From an uncultured Eubacteriales bacterium (GTDB lineage: Bacteria > Bacillota > Clostridia > Saccharofermentanales > UBA5734): 43,128 bases of DNA. The first letter of the stretch is position 1. Each line of letters opens with the position of its first letter. The stretch spans positions 1-43,128 of the forward strand of contig CAILLO010000018.1 of assembly GCA_903835065.1 (NCBI GenBank), in the 5' to 3' direction. The notes beneath the pieces are model-generated. The model was not told the DNA's origin and made no database searches. It was given only the letters and a program-made list of their open reading frames with translations. Shown here in pieces: positions 30,959 through 39,614 of the stretch. The position numbers were made by a program, and so were the translations under genes.

Positions 30959-32269
30959 CTAGGGATTCGCGGGAGCGCCCGGGCCGCCCGAAGCGCCCTT
31001 CACGAGATTCCTGCGCGAAAGACCTCTCGCCAGCCGCTGGCAGCGGTCGGCCTCCGTCCCCGAGCAGGGGACGGCGCCGTACCGCGCCTTCTCGTAGAGT
31101 TCCAGGACTTCGTCCAGCTCGGGGTGCGAGGCGGTGTCGAGCGCGCCGACGATCTCCCGCGCCGTCAGGCTGGGGAGGACCACCAGGCCATGCCGCCCCT
31201 GCGATTCGACCAACCGGAAGAAGGCATGCCGGATGCGCTGCTCCGGCGTCCGGCCGAACGGCCGCCGGAAGGCCCGCCCCGTGCGGCGCAGGCGGTCCGA
31301 GACGAGGTCGGCGAAGGCCGGCATCAGGGACTCGCGCCTGTCGGAATCCGGCAGCTTCGCCTCGTAGAAACGCCGGTACAGGCGATACAGGCCGTAGGCC
31401 GCGCCCGCGGCGATCAGCAGCACGACGGCCGCCAGCAGGGCGTACACGAGCGCCTCCTGCAGGATGCGCAGCCATTCCGGCGGGACGGTCGTGCCGCCGG
31501 GGAAAGGCTCGGAGGTCGGCGTCGGCGGGGAGGTCGGTTCCGGGACGGGCGTGGGCGTGGGGCCCGAATCCACGTGGAGGAGGGAGAAGAGCCAGCGGAC
31601 GAGGTCGAGCAGGCGCTGGCCGACCCAGACGAGCCCGTCGTACGCGTGGAGCAGGGGGGACAGGAGCAGCAGGGCGGCGGTCCCGACCAGCGCGCCGACG
31701 AGCAGGAGGCGGTTGAAGCGGAAGACGCGGGCGGTCGGCTGGGTCGGCGTGGCGGCGAAGCGGTCCATCTGGTCCCGCAGGCTGCTGCGGTGCCACCGGA
31801 ACACCGCGAGCAGGAGGTACGCGACGCCGACCGCGAAGTAGACGGACGGGAGACCCGGGAGCCCGGCCCGTCGCGCGCCGGCGTCCAGCGCGAGGAGGAG
31901 CAGCAGCGCGAACGCCTGCGCGGAGAGGGAGGCGAGGGCCGGCGCGTCCTTCCGGGACTGCCAGCGCTGCCAGACCGCGCGGACGACCAGGACCGCCAGG
32001 CCGGCGAAGAGCAGGAGGCGCGGCGCAAGGTCGACGGAGCCGGCGGGTAGGAACGGCAGGACGAAGGGGAGGGTCAGGAGGACGGCCGACGGGACCGCGA
32101 GCTGCCACACGCGGCGGCTGGCGTAGCGGAGGTAGCCGAGGAGGACGAAGGCGGCGAGGAGGAGGCCGAGGAGGGGCCAGCGCCAGGCCGGGGCGAACGT
32201 CTCGACGGGCAGCGTGAAGACGGAGAAGAGGAGCAGGCCCTGGAGGACCTCGTCCAGCAGGATCGTCAC
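30959..32269 (-). CDS. Multi-spanning membrane protein with C-terminal DUF4129 (TgpA-like without transglutaminase core)
   Basis: 436 residues. The start is a GTG at 32269 that overlaps the stop of the DUF58 gene (GTGA). Residues 1 to about 200 contain five or six membrane helices as in the N terminus of TgpA-type transglutaminases. After a Pro/Thr linker (about 240-265) and another helix (LVYALLAAVVLLIAAGAAYG) comes a DUF4129 domain (RIRHAFFRLVESQGRHGLVV ... ELDEVLELYEKARYGAVPCS). The transglutaminase core (Cys-His-Asp) that normally sits between these parts is absent. It is the third gene of the MoxR-DUF58 operon, a set tied to folding or insertion of surface proteins. It may be a non-enzymatic scaffold. 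Confidence 0.8.
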   Translation of the reverse strand: MTILLDEVLQGLLLFSVFTLPVETFAPAWRWPLLGLLLAAFVLLGYLRYASRRVWQLAVPSAVLLTLPFVLPFLPAGSVDLAPRLLLFAGLAVLVVRAVWQRWQSRKDAPALASLSAQAFALLLLLALDAGARRAGLPGLPSVYFAVGVAYLLLAVFRWHRSSLRDQMDRFAATPTQPTARVFRFNRLLLVGALVGTAALLLLSPLLHAYDGLVWVGQRLLDLVRWLFSLLHVDSGPTPTPVPEPTSPPTPTSEPFPGGTTVPPEWLRILQEALVYALLAAVVLLIAAGAAYGLYRLYRRFYEAKLPDSDRRESLMPAFADLVSDRLRRTGRAFRRPFGRTPEQRIRHAFFRLVESQGRHGLVVLPSLTAREIVGALDTASHPELDEVLELYEKARYGAVPCSGTEADRCQRLARGLSRRNLVKGASGGPGAPANP

Positions 32270-33387
32270 GTCGTCACCTCCCAGCGGAGGAAGGCGTCGG
32301 GGATGGCGGGCGTGCGGTCGTCGGGGCGCCAGGCGTAGCGCGGCAGGATCCAGAGCCCCTGGTGGCCGCGGGACAGGGCGTCGGCCCAGGCGTCGGACAG
32401 GCGGCGCGTGCAGCTGAACGAGACGAGCAGGAGCATGGGGCCGCGCTCGAGGTCGAGGTCGCGCGTCTCGAGGATTTCGGCGAAGTCGTTCGCCCGGCGC
32501 GACAGGTCCAGGCGGCCGAGCTGCTCCTGGATGGCCCGCACGTGCGCGAGAGACTGCCCCGGCTCGATCTCGGCCGTTTCGCCCGTCACGATGTCCCGGC
32601 CGTTGCTCACCAGGCCGACGGAGATCCCGTCCTCCACCAGCGCCTCGCACAGGGTCGAGGCGATGCGCAGGCAGTCCTCGACGGGGCGGTCGTCGTCGTA
32701 CTCGCGGTCGCCGCGGACGTTGAGCAGGATCAGGACGTCGCGGGCGGCGGTGCATTCGTGCACGTTGACCTTGAGGTCACCGGTGCGTGCGGTGGCGAGC
32801 CAGTTGACCGACTTCAGCGTATCGGTGGGCAGGTATTCGCGGATGGTCCGGAACTCGAAGGGGTCCGGAAGCGGCGCCGTGCGGACAAGCAGCGAGCCGA
32901 CGAGGCGGTCGTACCGGATGCCGAAGGCCTCGCGCGGGATCGGGCGTGGCACGACGGTCAGGGCGGAGTCGCTCGCGGCGCGGACGACGAGGTTCTGCAC
33001 GAGGAGCAGGTCGCAGCTGAGGAGGTCGAGGCTGCGGATCGTGTAGTAGCCGCGCTTCTTCAGGTCGACGCGCAGGGTGCGCGTGACGCGCTGGTACATC
33101 CCGAGCGAGAAGAGGTCCTGCCGGTAGTAGTCGTCGGTCACGATCGCGTGCGGGCTGTCCTCGAACCCGAGGTTGCGCGAGACCTGGAACTTGACGGTCA
33201 GCCATGGGAGCGGCAGCAGCTTGCGGCTGGCGACGGTCTCGACCAACTGCAGGGAGGAGCCCTCGACGCCGGTCTTCTGGGAGAACCGCATCTCGACCGT
33301 GAGGCCGCGGCTCCAATGGCGGCGGTAGACCGCGCCCTGCACGGCGAGCAGGAGGAGGAAGACGGCGAGGACGCCGATCAGCGGCAT
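32266..33387 (-). CDS. DUF58-family membrane protein
   Basis: A 373-residue protein, with one membrane helix at the N terminus (PLIGVLAVFLLLLAVQGAVY), a beta-rich middle and the DUF58 motif FEFRTIREYLPTDTLKSVNW followed by LATARTGDLKVNVHE, which matches the family signature (R-Y-x-P-G-D-x-x-R-x-I-N-W-x-A-x-A-R). The last 150 residues have a von Willebrand A-like fold (DVLILLNVRGDREYDDDRP). DUF58 proteins work with the MoxR ATPase, here encoded 10 bases upstream, probably as its membrane-bound client or adaptor. GTGA overlap couples it with the DUF4129 gene. Confidence 0.88.
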   Translation of the reverse strand: MPLIGVLAVFLLLLAVQGAVYRRHWSRGLTVEMRFSQKTGVEGSSLQLVETVASRKLLPLPWLTVKFQVSRNLGFEDSPHAIVTDDYYRQDLFSLGMYQRVTRTLRVDLKKRGYYTIRSLDLLSCDLLLVQNLVVRAASDSALTVVPRPIPREAFGIRYDRLVGSLLVRTAPLPDPFEFRTIREYLPTDTLKSVNWLATARTGDLKVNVHECTAARDVLILLNVRGDREYDDDRPVEDCLRIASTLCEALVEDGISVGLVSNGRDIVTGETAEIEPGQSLAHVRAIQEQLGRLDLSRRANDFAEILETRDLDLERGPMLLLVSFSCTRRLSDAWADALSRGHQGLWILPRYAWRPDDRTPAIPDAFLRWEVTT

Positions 33388-33397
33388 GGGGGCGCCC

Positions 33398-34366
33398 CTA
33401 CCGCGCCGGCTTCCAGTCTTCGGCCGGCACGGGCACGGCGGCGGCGAGCTCGGCGACCAGCGTTTCCGCCGCGTGCGTGCGGCTGCGGACGCTGCCGCGG
33501 AGGATCAGGCGGTGGGCGAAGACGGGGACGAGCAGGTCCTGCACGTCGTCCGGGAGGACGTAGGCACGCCCGCGGAGGGCGGCGAGCGTGCGGGCGCCGC
33601 GCGCGAGGGCGATGCTGCCGCGCGGGCTGACGCCGAGCGCGACGGACTCGTGCGCGCGGGTCGCTTCGGTGAGGTGCAGGACGTAGTCGAGCAGCGCCGG
33701 GTGGAGGTGGACGTCCTGGACGAGGCGGGCGGCGGCGAGGACGTCCGCCTTGCGGCAGACGGGCTCGAGCGTCAGGATCGGATCGTCCCCGAGGTGGCGG
33801 CGGAGGATCTCGAGGCCCTCGGCCGCGTCGGGATAGCCCAGGGGGAGCTGCAGGAAGAAGCGGTCGAGCTGCGCCTCGGGGAGGGGATAGGTGCCCTGCG
33901 TCTCGACCGGGTTCTGTGTCGCGATGACGAAGAAGGGGTCGTCGAGGCGGCGCGTCTGGCCGTCGAGGGAGACCTGCTTCTCCTCCATGCACTCGAGGAG
34001 GCTGGACTGGGTGCGCGGCGTCGCGCGGTTGATCTCGTCGGCCAGGAGGATGTTCGTGAACACCGGACCCGCGCGGAACATGAATTCGCCGGACTTCTGG
34101 TGGAAGTAGTGGATGCCGGTCAGGTCGGACGGCAGCAGGTCGGGCGTGAACTGCACGCGCTTGAAGTCGGCGTCGATCGAGCGGGCGAGGGCGCGCGCGA
34201 GCATCGTCTTGCCGGTCCCCGGGACGTCCTCGAGGAGGACGTGGCCGCCGGTGAACAGGGCCGTCAGGATCAGCTCGACCTGGCGGCGCTTGCCGACGAT
34301 GACCTTCGCGATGTTCTGCTGGAGGGACTCCACGAGGGGCTGGATTCCTGCGGACGGTTCCGGCAT
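33398..34366 (-). CDS. MoxR-family AAA+ ATPase
   Basis: 322 residues. The ATG at 34366 has a strong SD (AAGGAGACC). Motifs are Walker A VPGTGKTMLARALA (residues 48-61), Walker B ILLADEINRATPRTQSSLLE, sensor 1 VIATQNPVETQGTYPLPEAQ then LDRF, and a C-terminal lid with VSPRGSIALARGARTLAALR. MoxR ATPases act as chaperones for assembly of metalloproteins or surface proteins together with VWA/DUF58 proteins. First gene of a three-gene operon. A weak -10 (TAAGAT at about 34435-34440 on the minus strand) is the only promoter candidate. Confidence 0.93.
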   Translation of the reverse strand: MPEPSAGIQPLVESLQQNIAKVIVGKRRQVELILTALFTGGHVLLEDVPGTGKTMLARALARSIDADFKRVQFTPDLLPSDLTGIHYFHQKSGEFMFRAGPVFTNILLADEINRATPRTQSSLLECMEEKQVSLDGQTRRLDDPFFVIATQNPVETQGTYPLPEAQLDRFFLQLPLGYPDAAEGLEILRRHLGDDPILTLEPVCRKADVLAAARLVQDVHLHPALLDYVLHLTEATRAHESVALGVSPRGSIALARGARTLAALRGRAYVLPDDVQDLLVPVFAHRLILRGSVRSRTHAAETLVAELAAAVPVPAEDWKPAR

Positions 34367-34476
34367 GGGGGTCTCCTTCTCCGGGCCATCGCCTCCGGGC
34401 GCTCCGGGCCGGCGTGGCGGACGGGTCAACCCACATCTTACACCCGTCGTCCCTCGAAGGGAGGGAGGGATTCGTG

Positions 34477-34482
34477 TATCAT
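34477..34482 (+). promoter_or_regulatory. Possible -10 of the DUF5808 gene
   Basis: TATCAT with a TG directly before it, 32 bases upstream of the ATG at 34515; no good -35. Confidence 0.3.
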
Positions 34483-34514
34483 GCAACCAGCACACCCCGA
34501 AGGAAGGAACCGAC

Positions 34515-34721
34515 ATGGAAAAGCACAAGTGGACCCGGGCCGAAATCGACGCCTACCGCAAGGAGCGCGGCAGTGGATTCTACTTCAACCGCGAGGACCG
34601 CAACCTGTTCGTGCCGAAGGCATACAGTTTCGGTCGGACGCTCAACTGGGCGAACCCGATCTCGTGGGTCTTCCTCGCCGCGCTGGCGGCCTTCCTCGTC
34701 TGGCGCCTCGCGTTCCACTAG
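34515..34721 (+). CDS. DUF5808-like 68-residue membrane protein
   Basis: The protein has an acidic/basic helix (MEKHKWTRAEIDAYRKERGS), then GFYFNREDRNLFVPKAYSFG and RTLNWANPISW, then a membrane helix (VFLAALAAFLVWRLAF). The middle matches the short DUF5808 pattern (FYFNPEDPRxFVPKRxGxGWTLNFAxP), seen in small or C-terminal membrane modules of unknown function in Gram-positive bacteria. The SD GAAGGAAC precedes the ATG. Its stop TAG overlaps the stop of the PIG-L gene on the opposite strand; the two share CTAG at 34718-34721. It is divergent from the MoxR operon. Confidence 0.7.
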   Translation: MEKHKWTRAEIDAYRKERGSGFYFNREDRNLFVPKAYSFGRTLNWANPISWVFLAALAAFLVWRLAFH

Positions 34722-36052
34722 GGCGAAGGCGTCGCGGCCTCCGTCGGGATGTTCTCGAAGAAGTCTCCGCCCACGACGTCGTCTCCGACGCTCGAGTAGA
34801 CGAGCCCGAACTTCGCGCAGTTGTAAGGGCCGCTGTCCAGGACCTGATAGCTGTACTGGTGCTGGGAGACGTGGAACGCATAGCCGAGCTTCGCCATGTC
34901 GAGCGCCGTGCGGCCGCTGAAAACGGAAAGCGGGACGTTCCAGTCCATCACGATCGGCCGCGTGGTCGCGAGGTGCAGGTAGCATTTCCTGACGCTCCAC
35001 GTGCCGTATTTCGCGGCGGAGTCGGGGAACTGCGCGGGGTCGGCGGCGAGCGGGATGGCCCGCAGCAGGTCGGTCGCCGTCAGCCTGTGCGCGCCGTGCC
35101 CGTATTCGCCGTTCAGGTCGTGGGAGACGACGACTTCGGGCTTGAAGCGGCGGAGCTGCTCGACGAGGAACGCGAGCACCTGCTCGTCGCCCCAGACCGT
35201 CCGGGCCGCGGCGAGGCTCATCACCAGCTTGTCCTTGAAGGGGCCGAAGACCGGGTAGACCGTGTCGCCGACGGACCAGAGCCCGTCGATCGCCTCCCGG
35301 CGGCGCAGCTGCTGGCCGAAGGTCATGTACACGACGACGATGCGCTTGCCCTCCTGGCCGGCGTAGGTCGGGATCGTGCCGCCCATGTAGAGCAGCTCGT
35401 CGTCCGGGTGAGCCGCCACGACGAGCAGGTCCGCCTTTCCGTCCGGGAGCTGCCAGTTGCGCACGGTGGAGGGCAGGACGCCGGCCGTGAAGACGCCGAT
35501 CTCGGAAATCTGGAAGCGGCCGTCGAGGTCGTCGGCCTCGATGCGCAGCGCGGTGCAGCCGCCGGGGATGTCGTAGCGGGCGTCGAGCAGGTCCTGCCCG
35601 GTGCCGGTCGCGAGCGTCGTCCAATCGGAAGCGCCGGTCTTCCATAGGATCCGGAAGGCGGCGGGAATCGTGCGCCACTGGAGGGACAGGACCTTCGCGC
35701 CGGCGCCGGCCGGCAGTGCCAGGTCGAAGGTCTGCGCCGCGAGGGCGGACGCCTTCCACCAGGTCGCGAGGTCGCCGTCGTGGGCGAGCGCCAGGAGGTT
35801 CGCACCCGAGGACGCCGTCAGGACCGTGCGCGGGGTCAGGTCGGTCGCGGGAGACGGGGTCGGCGACGGGCTGGGCGACGGCGAGGGAGTGGCGGTCGAA
35901 GGGGGTGAGGGAGACGGCGAGGGCGTCGGCATGGGCGCGGCGCAGGCGACCGACCCGAGGGCGAGCCCGGCCGCGAGGGCGAACGACAGGACGGCGACGA
36001 AGGCGCGCCGGCGGGGGAAGGGAAGGAGCAGGGACGTCCTGGAGTGCGTCAT
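34718..36052 (-). CDS. Secreted PIG-L/LmbE-family deacetylase with Pro/Ser/Thr linker
   Basis: 444 residues. Signal peptide with a cysteine at its end (FVAVLSFALAAGLALGSVAC), a possible but non-canonical lipobox. Then a linker of PSPSPTP repeats to about residue 70, and an Ig/F5-8C-like sandwich (about 75-195; TVLTASSGANLLALAHDGDL). The PIG-L domain follows, with zinc motif VVAAHPDDELLYMGG and GEYGHGAHRLTATDLL. These enzymes remove acetyl groups from GlcNAc-type sugars. The combination fits a surface enzyme acting on glycans, in line with the other enzymes with the same linkers in this window. It is divergent from the first Rrf2 gene and has its own promoter. Confidence 0.9.
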   Translation of the reverse strand: MTHSRTSLLLPFPRRRAFVAVLSFALAAGLALGSVACAAPMPTPSPSPSPPSTATPSPSPSPSPTPSPATDLTPRTVLTASSGANLLALAHDGDLATWWKASALAAQTFDLALPAGAGAKVLSLQWRTIPAAFRILWKTGASDWTTLATGTGQDLLDARYDIPGGCTALRIEADDLDGRFQISEIGVFTAGVLPSTVRNWQLPDGKADLLVVAAHPDDELLYMGGTIPTYAGQEGKRIVVVYMTFGQQLRRREAIDGLWSVGDTVYPVFGPFKDKLVMSLAAARTVWGDEQVLAFLVEQLRRFKPEVVVSHDLNGEYGHGAHRLTATDLLRAIPLAADPAQFPDSAAKYGTWSVRKCYLHLATTRPIVMDWNVPLSVFSGRTALDMAKLGYAFHVSQHQYSYQVLDSGPYNCAKFGLVYSSVGDDVVGGDFFENIPTEAATPSP

Positions 36053-36077
36053 CGCCGTTTCGAACCTCGCTGCTCGG

Positions 36078-36106
36078 ATTATAGCCGAGCGGGAGGACCG
36101 CGTAAA
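36078..36106 (-). promoter_or_regulatory. Sigma-A-type promoter of the PIG-L gene inside an inverted repeat
   Basis: Minus strand: TTTACG (36106-36101), 17 bases, TATAAT (36083-36078). The -10 lies between perfect inverted repeats GCTCGG (36072-36077) and CCGAGC (36085-36090). The -35 boxes of this and the rrf2 promoter stand back to back, 10 bases apart. Confidence 0.65.
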
Positions 36107-36116
36107 CGGAAGTCCG

Positions 36117-36145
36117 TTGACATCCGGGGAAATCCGATGTACATA
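36117..36145 (+). promoter_or_regulatory. Promoter of the first Rrf2 regulator
   Basis: Perfect TTGACA at 36117-36122 and, after 17 bases, TACATA as a weak -10. The half-site TACTATG at 36144-36150 is also found in the cysK operator, so autoregulation is likely. Confidence 0.5.
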
Positions 36146-36178
36146 CTATGCAATGGATTCCAGAAGGAGGTCCGCGGC

Positions 36179-36661
36179 ATGAAGATCTCGACCAAGGGAC
36201 GCTATGCGCTCGAGGCGCTGCTCGACCTCGCGCTGCAGGATTCGGGCGGGTTCGTCGCTCTGCACGGCGTCGGCACGCGCCGCGGGCTCTCCGAGAACTA
36301 TCTCGAGCAGATCTTCTCCGACCTGCGCCGCGGCAACCTCGTCACGAGCCTGCGCGGACAGCAGGGCGGCTACCGGCTCGCCCGCGACCCCGCCCGGATC
36401 ACGGCCGGGGAGGTGCTGCGCACCGTCGAGGGGCCGCTCGTCCCCGTCGCCTGCGTTTCGGACGCACCTGATCCGGACGGGTCCGGAGAAGCCGGCGACA
36501 CGCGCTGCCCGCGGCAGGAAAGATGCGTCACGCGCCTCGTGTGGTTGCGGATGACCGAGGCCATGGACCGCGCCGCCGACGGCGTGACGCTGGCCGACCT
36601 GATGGCCGCGACCCGAGCCGACGAGGCGCAGGACGCCACCGAGCCCGAATACGCGATCTGA
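36179..36661 (+). CDS. Rrf2-family regulator with three cysteines (IscR-like)
   Basis: 160 residues. The family start MKISTKGRYALEALLDLAL, then the winged helix with LSENYLEQIFSDLRRGNLVT and the wing RGQQGGYRLARDP. The C-terminal part has Cys92, Cys110 and Cys116, close in layout to the three cluster ligands of IscR (C-x5-C-x5-C), except that the first spacing is 17 residues. An Fe-S cluster or thiol sensor is therefore likely. The ATG at 36179 has a strong SD (AGAAGGAGG). A second Rrf2 gene without the cysteines follows 180 bases later. I infer regulation of Fe-S or cysteine metabolism. Confidence 0.88.
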   Translation: MKISTKGRYALEALLDLALQDSGGFVALHGVGTRRGLSENYLEQIFSDLRRGNLVTSLRGQQGGYRLARDPARITAGEVLRTVEGPLVPVACVSDAPDPDGSGEAGDTRCPRQERCVTRLVWLRMTEAMDRAADGVTLADLMAATRADEAQDATEPEYAI

Positions 36662-36733
36662 ACGCCGACGACCCTCGCGGACCGCAGGACCCCTCGTTTC
36701 CAGAATCTTCACGCGATTTCCGCGATCCTCCTG

Positions 36734-36762
36734 TTGACAGACGTCGGGGGTCGCGCTATTAT
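36734..36762 (+). promoter_or_regulatory. Strong sigma-A-type promoter of the CymR-like gene
   Basis: TTGACA at 36734-36739, 17 bases, TATTAT at 36757-36762. Downstream, CAATAC (36768-36773) and GTATTG (36790-36795) form an inverted repeat, a possible operator in the leader. Confidence 0.8.
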
Positions 36763-36841
36763 TCCGACAATACATATCGAACTACTACGGTATTGACCGG
36801 AACGCCGCAGAGGCGTCGGGCCAAGAAGGGGGGCTGAGCAT

Positions 36842-38660
<1,819 letters not shown>

Positions 38661-38695
38661 CGATTCCGGTCCATCTTCGTAACATCCGCCCGCCG

Positions 38696-38742
38696 ATGTC
38701 CCCTCTCCGACGGTCCTTCGGGTGCCGACGGAGGGGGGACAT
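38696..38742 (+). terminator. Long hairpin with cUUCGg tetraloop between metY and larE
   Basis: ATGTCCCCTCTCCG (38696-38709) pairs with CGGAGGGGGGACAT (38729-38742) over 14 bases with one G-T wobble. Inside, a second short stem closes with C-TTCG-G, a very stable tetraloop. No T run follows on either strand, so it is an atypical terminator or a processing/stability element. Its right arm touches the extended -10 of larE. Confidence 0.6.
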
Positions 38743-38750
38743 GCTATAGT
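38742..38750 (+). promoter_or_regulatory. Extended -10 promoter of larE-mnmA
   Basis: TGCTATAGT with TG in register. It begins in the last base of the hairpin arm and lies 48 bases before the ATG at 38799. SD AGGAAAGG-like sequence (AGGAAAGGAAACC) precedes the start. Confidence 0.55.
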
Positions 38751-38798
38751 AGGCAGGAGGGAGGCGGACGGCCTCCCCGTCAGGAAAGGAAACCACAG

Positions 38799-39614
38799 AT
38801 GGACCGTTTCGAAAAGCAGGAACAGCTCAAGCGCGACCTGGCCGCCACCGGCGGCCTCGTGGTCGCATTCTCCGGCGGGGTGGATTCGTCGTATCTCCTC
38901 AGGGTCGCGCACGACGTGCTCGGCGACCGCGTGCTCGCCGTGACCGCCCGCTCCTCGACGTACCCGGAGCGGGAGTACCGCGAGGCCGTGGCGTTCTGCG
39001 AACGCTACGGGATTCCGCACCGCACCGTCGTCTCCGAAGAGCTCGAAGTCGAGGGGTTCGCCGACAACCCGCCCGACCGGTGCTACCTCTGCAAGCGAGA
39101 GCTCTTCACCAAGCTCGCCGCCGTGGCGAAGGAGGCCGGCGCGACGAAGGTCGCCGAGGGATCGAACGCCGACGACGTCTCCGACTACCGGCCCGGCCTG
39201 CGCGCCGTCGCCGAGCAGGGCGTGCTCAGTCCGCTGCGCTCCGCCGGGCTGACGAAGGCCGAGATCCGCTCGCTGTCCCAGGACCTGGGGCTGCCGACCT
39301 GGGACAAGCCCGCCTATGCCTGCCTCTCCTCCCGCTTCCCCTACGGGGAGCGCATCACGCCCGAGAAGCTCCGCCAGGTCGACGGCGCCGAGCAGTACCT
39401 GCTCGACCGCGGCTTCCGGCAGGTCCGCGTGCGGCACCACGGCGACGTGGCGCGCATCGAGCTGGAGCCCGACGAGATCGTCCGCTTCGTGACCGAGGGC
39501 CACGGGGCGCCCGTCCTCGCGCGGTTCCGCGAGCTCGGCTTCCGCTATGCGGCGCTGGACGTGGCGGGATACCGCACCGGCAGCATGAACGACACGCTGC
39601 CCGGCCGCGCATGA
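38799..39614 (+). CDS. larE: ATP-dependent sacrificial sulfur transferase LarE
   Basis: 271 residues. PP-loop VVAFSGGVDSSYLL (residues 21-34), the CxxC-like pair in NPPDRCYLCKRELF, VAEGSNADDVSDYRPGLRA, and Cys175 in PAYACLSSRFPYG, at the place of the sacrificial cysteine (Cys176) of Lactobacillus LarE. LarE donates its own cysteine sulfur to make the nickel-pincer nucleotide cofactor; other homologues use an Fe-S cluster. larB, larC and larA are not in the window, so they are elsewhere or this protein serves another sulfur transfer. Its TGA overlaps the ATG of mnmA, so the two sulfur-inserting PP-loop enzymes are translated as a pair. Confidence 0.9.
   Translation: MDRFEKQEQLKRDLAATGGLVVAFSGGVDSSYLLRVAHDVLGDRVLAVTARSSTYPEREYREAVAFCERYGIPHRTVVSEELEVEGFADNPPDRCYLCKRELFTKLAAVAKEAGATKVAEGSNADDVSDYRPGLRAVAEQGVLSPLRSAGLTKAEIRSLSQDLGLPTWDKPAYACLSSRFPYGERITPEKLRQVDGAEQYLLDRGFRQVRVRHHGDVARIELEPDEIVRFVTEGHGAPVLARFRELGFRYAALDVAGYRTGSMNDTLPGRA

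Noticed and set aside
31500-31560. Short repeats in the Pro/Thr codons of linkers (also at about 4150-4260, 10310-10380 and 35850-35930), considered as tandem repeats or CRISPR-like
   Set aside because: They are degenerate codons for TP/SP-rich linkers inside genes, with no constant repeat and spacer pattern.
38799-39614. LarE taken as proof of a lactate-racemase locus
   Set aside because: None of larA, larB or larC is present in the window, and LarE homologues are widespread beyond lactate racemase systems.
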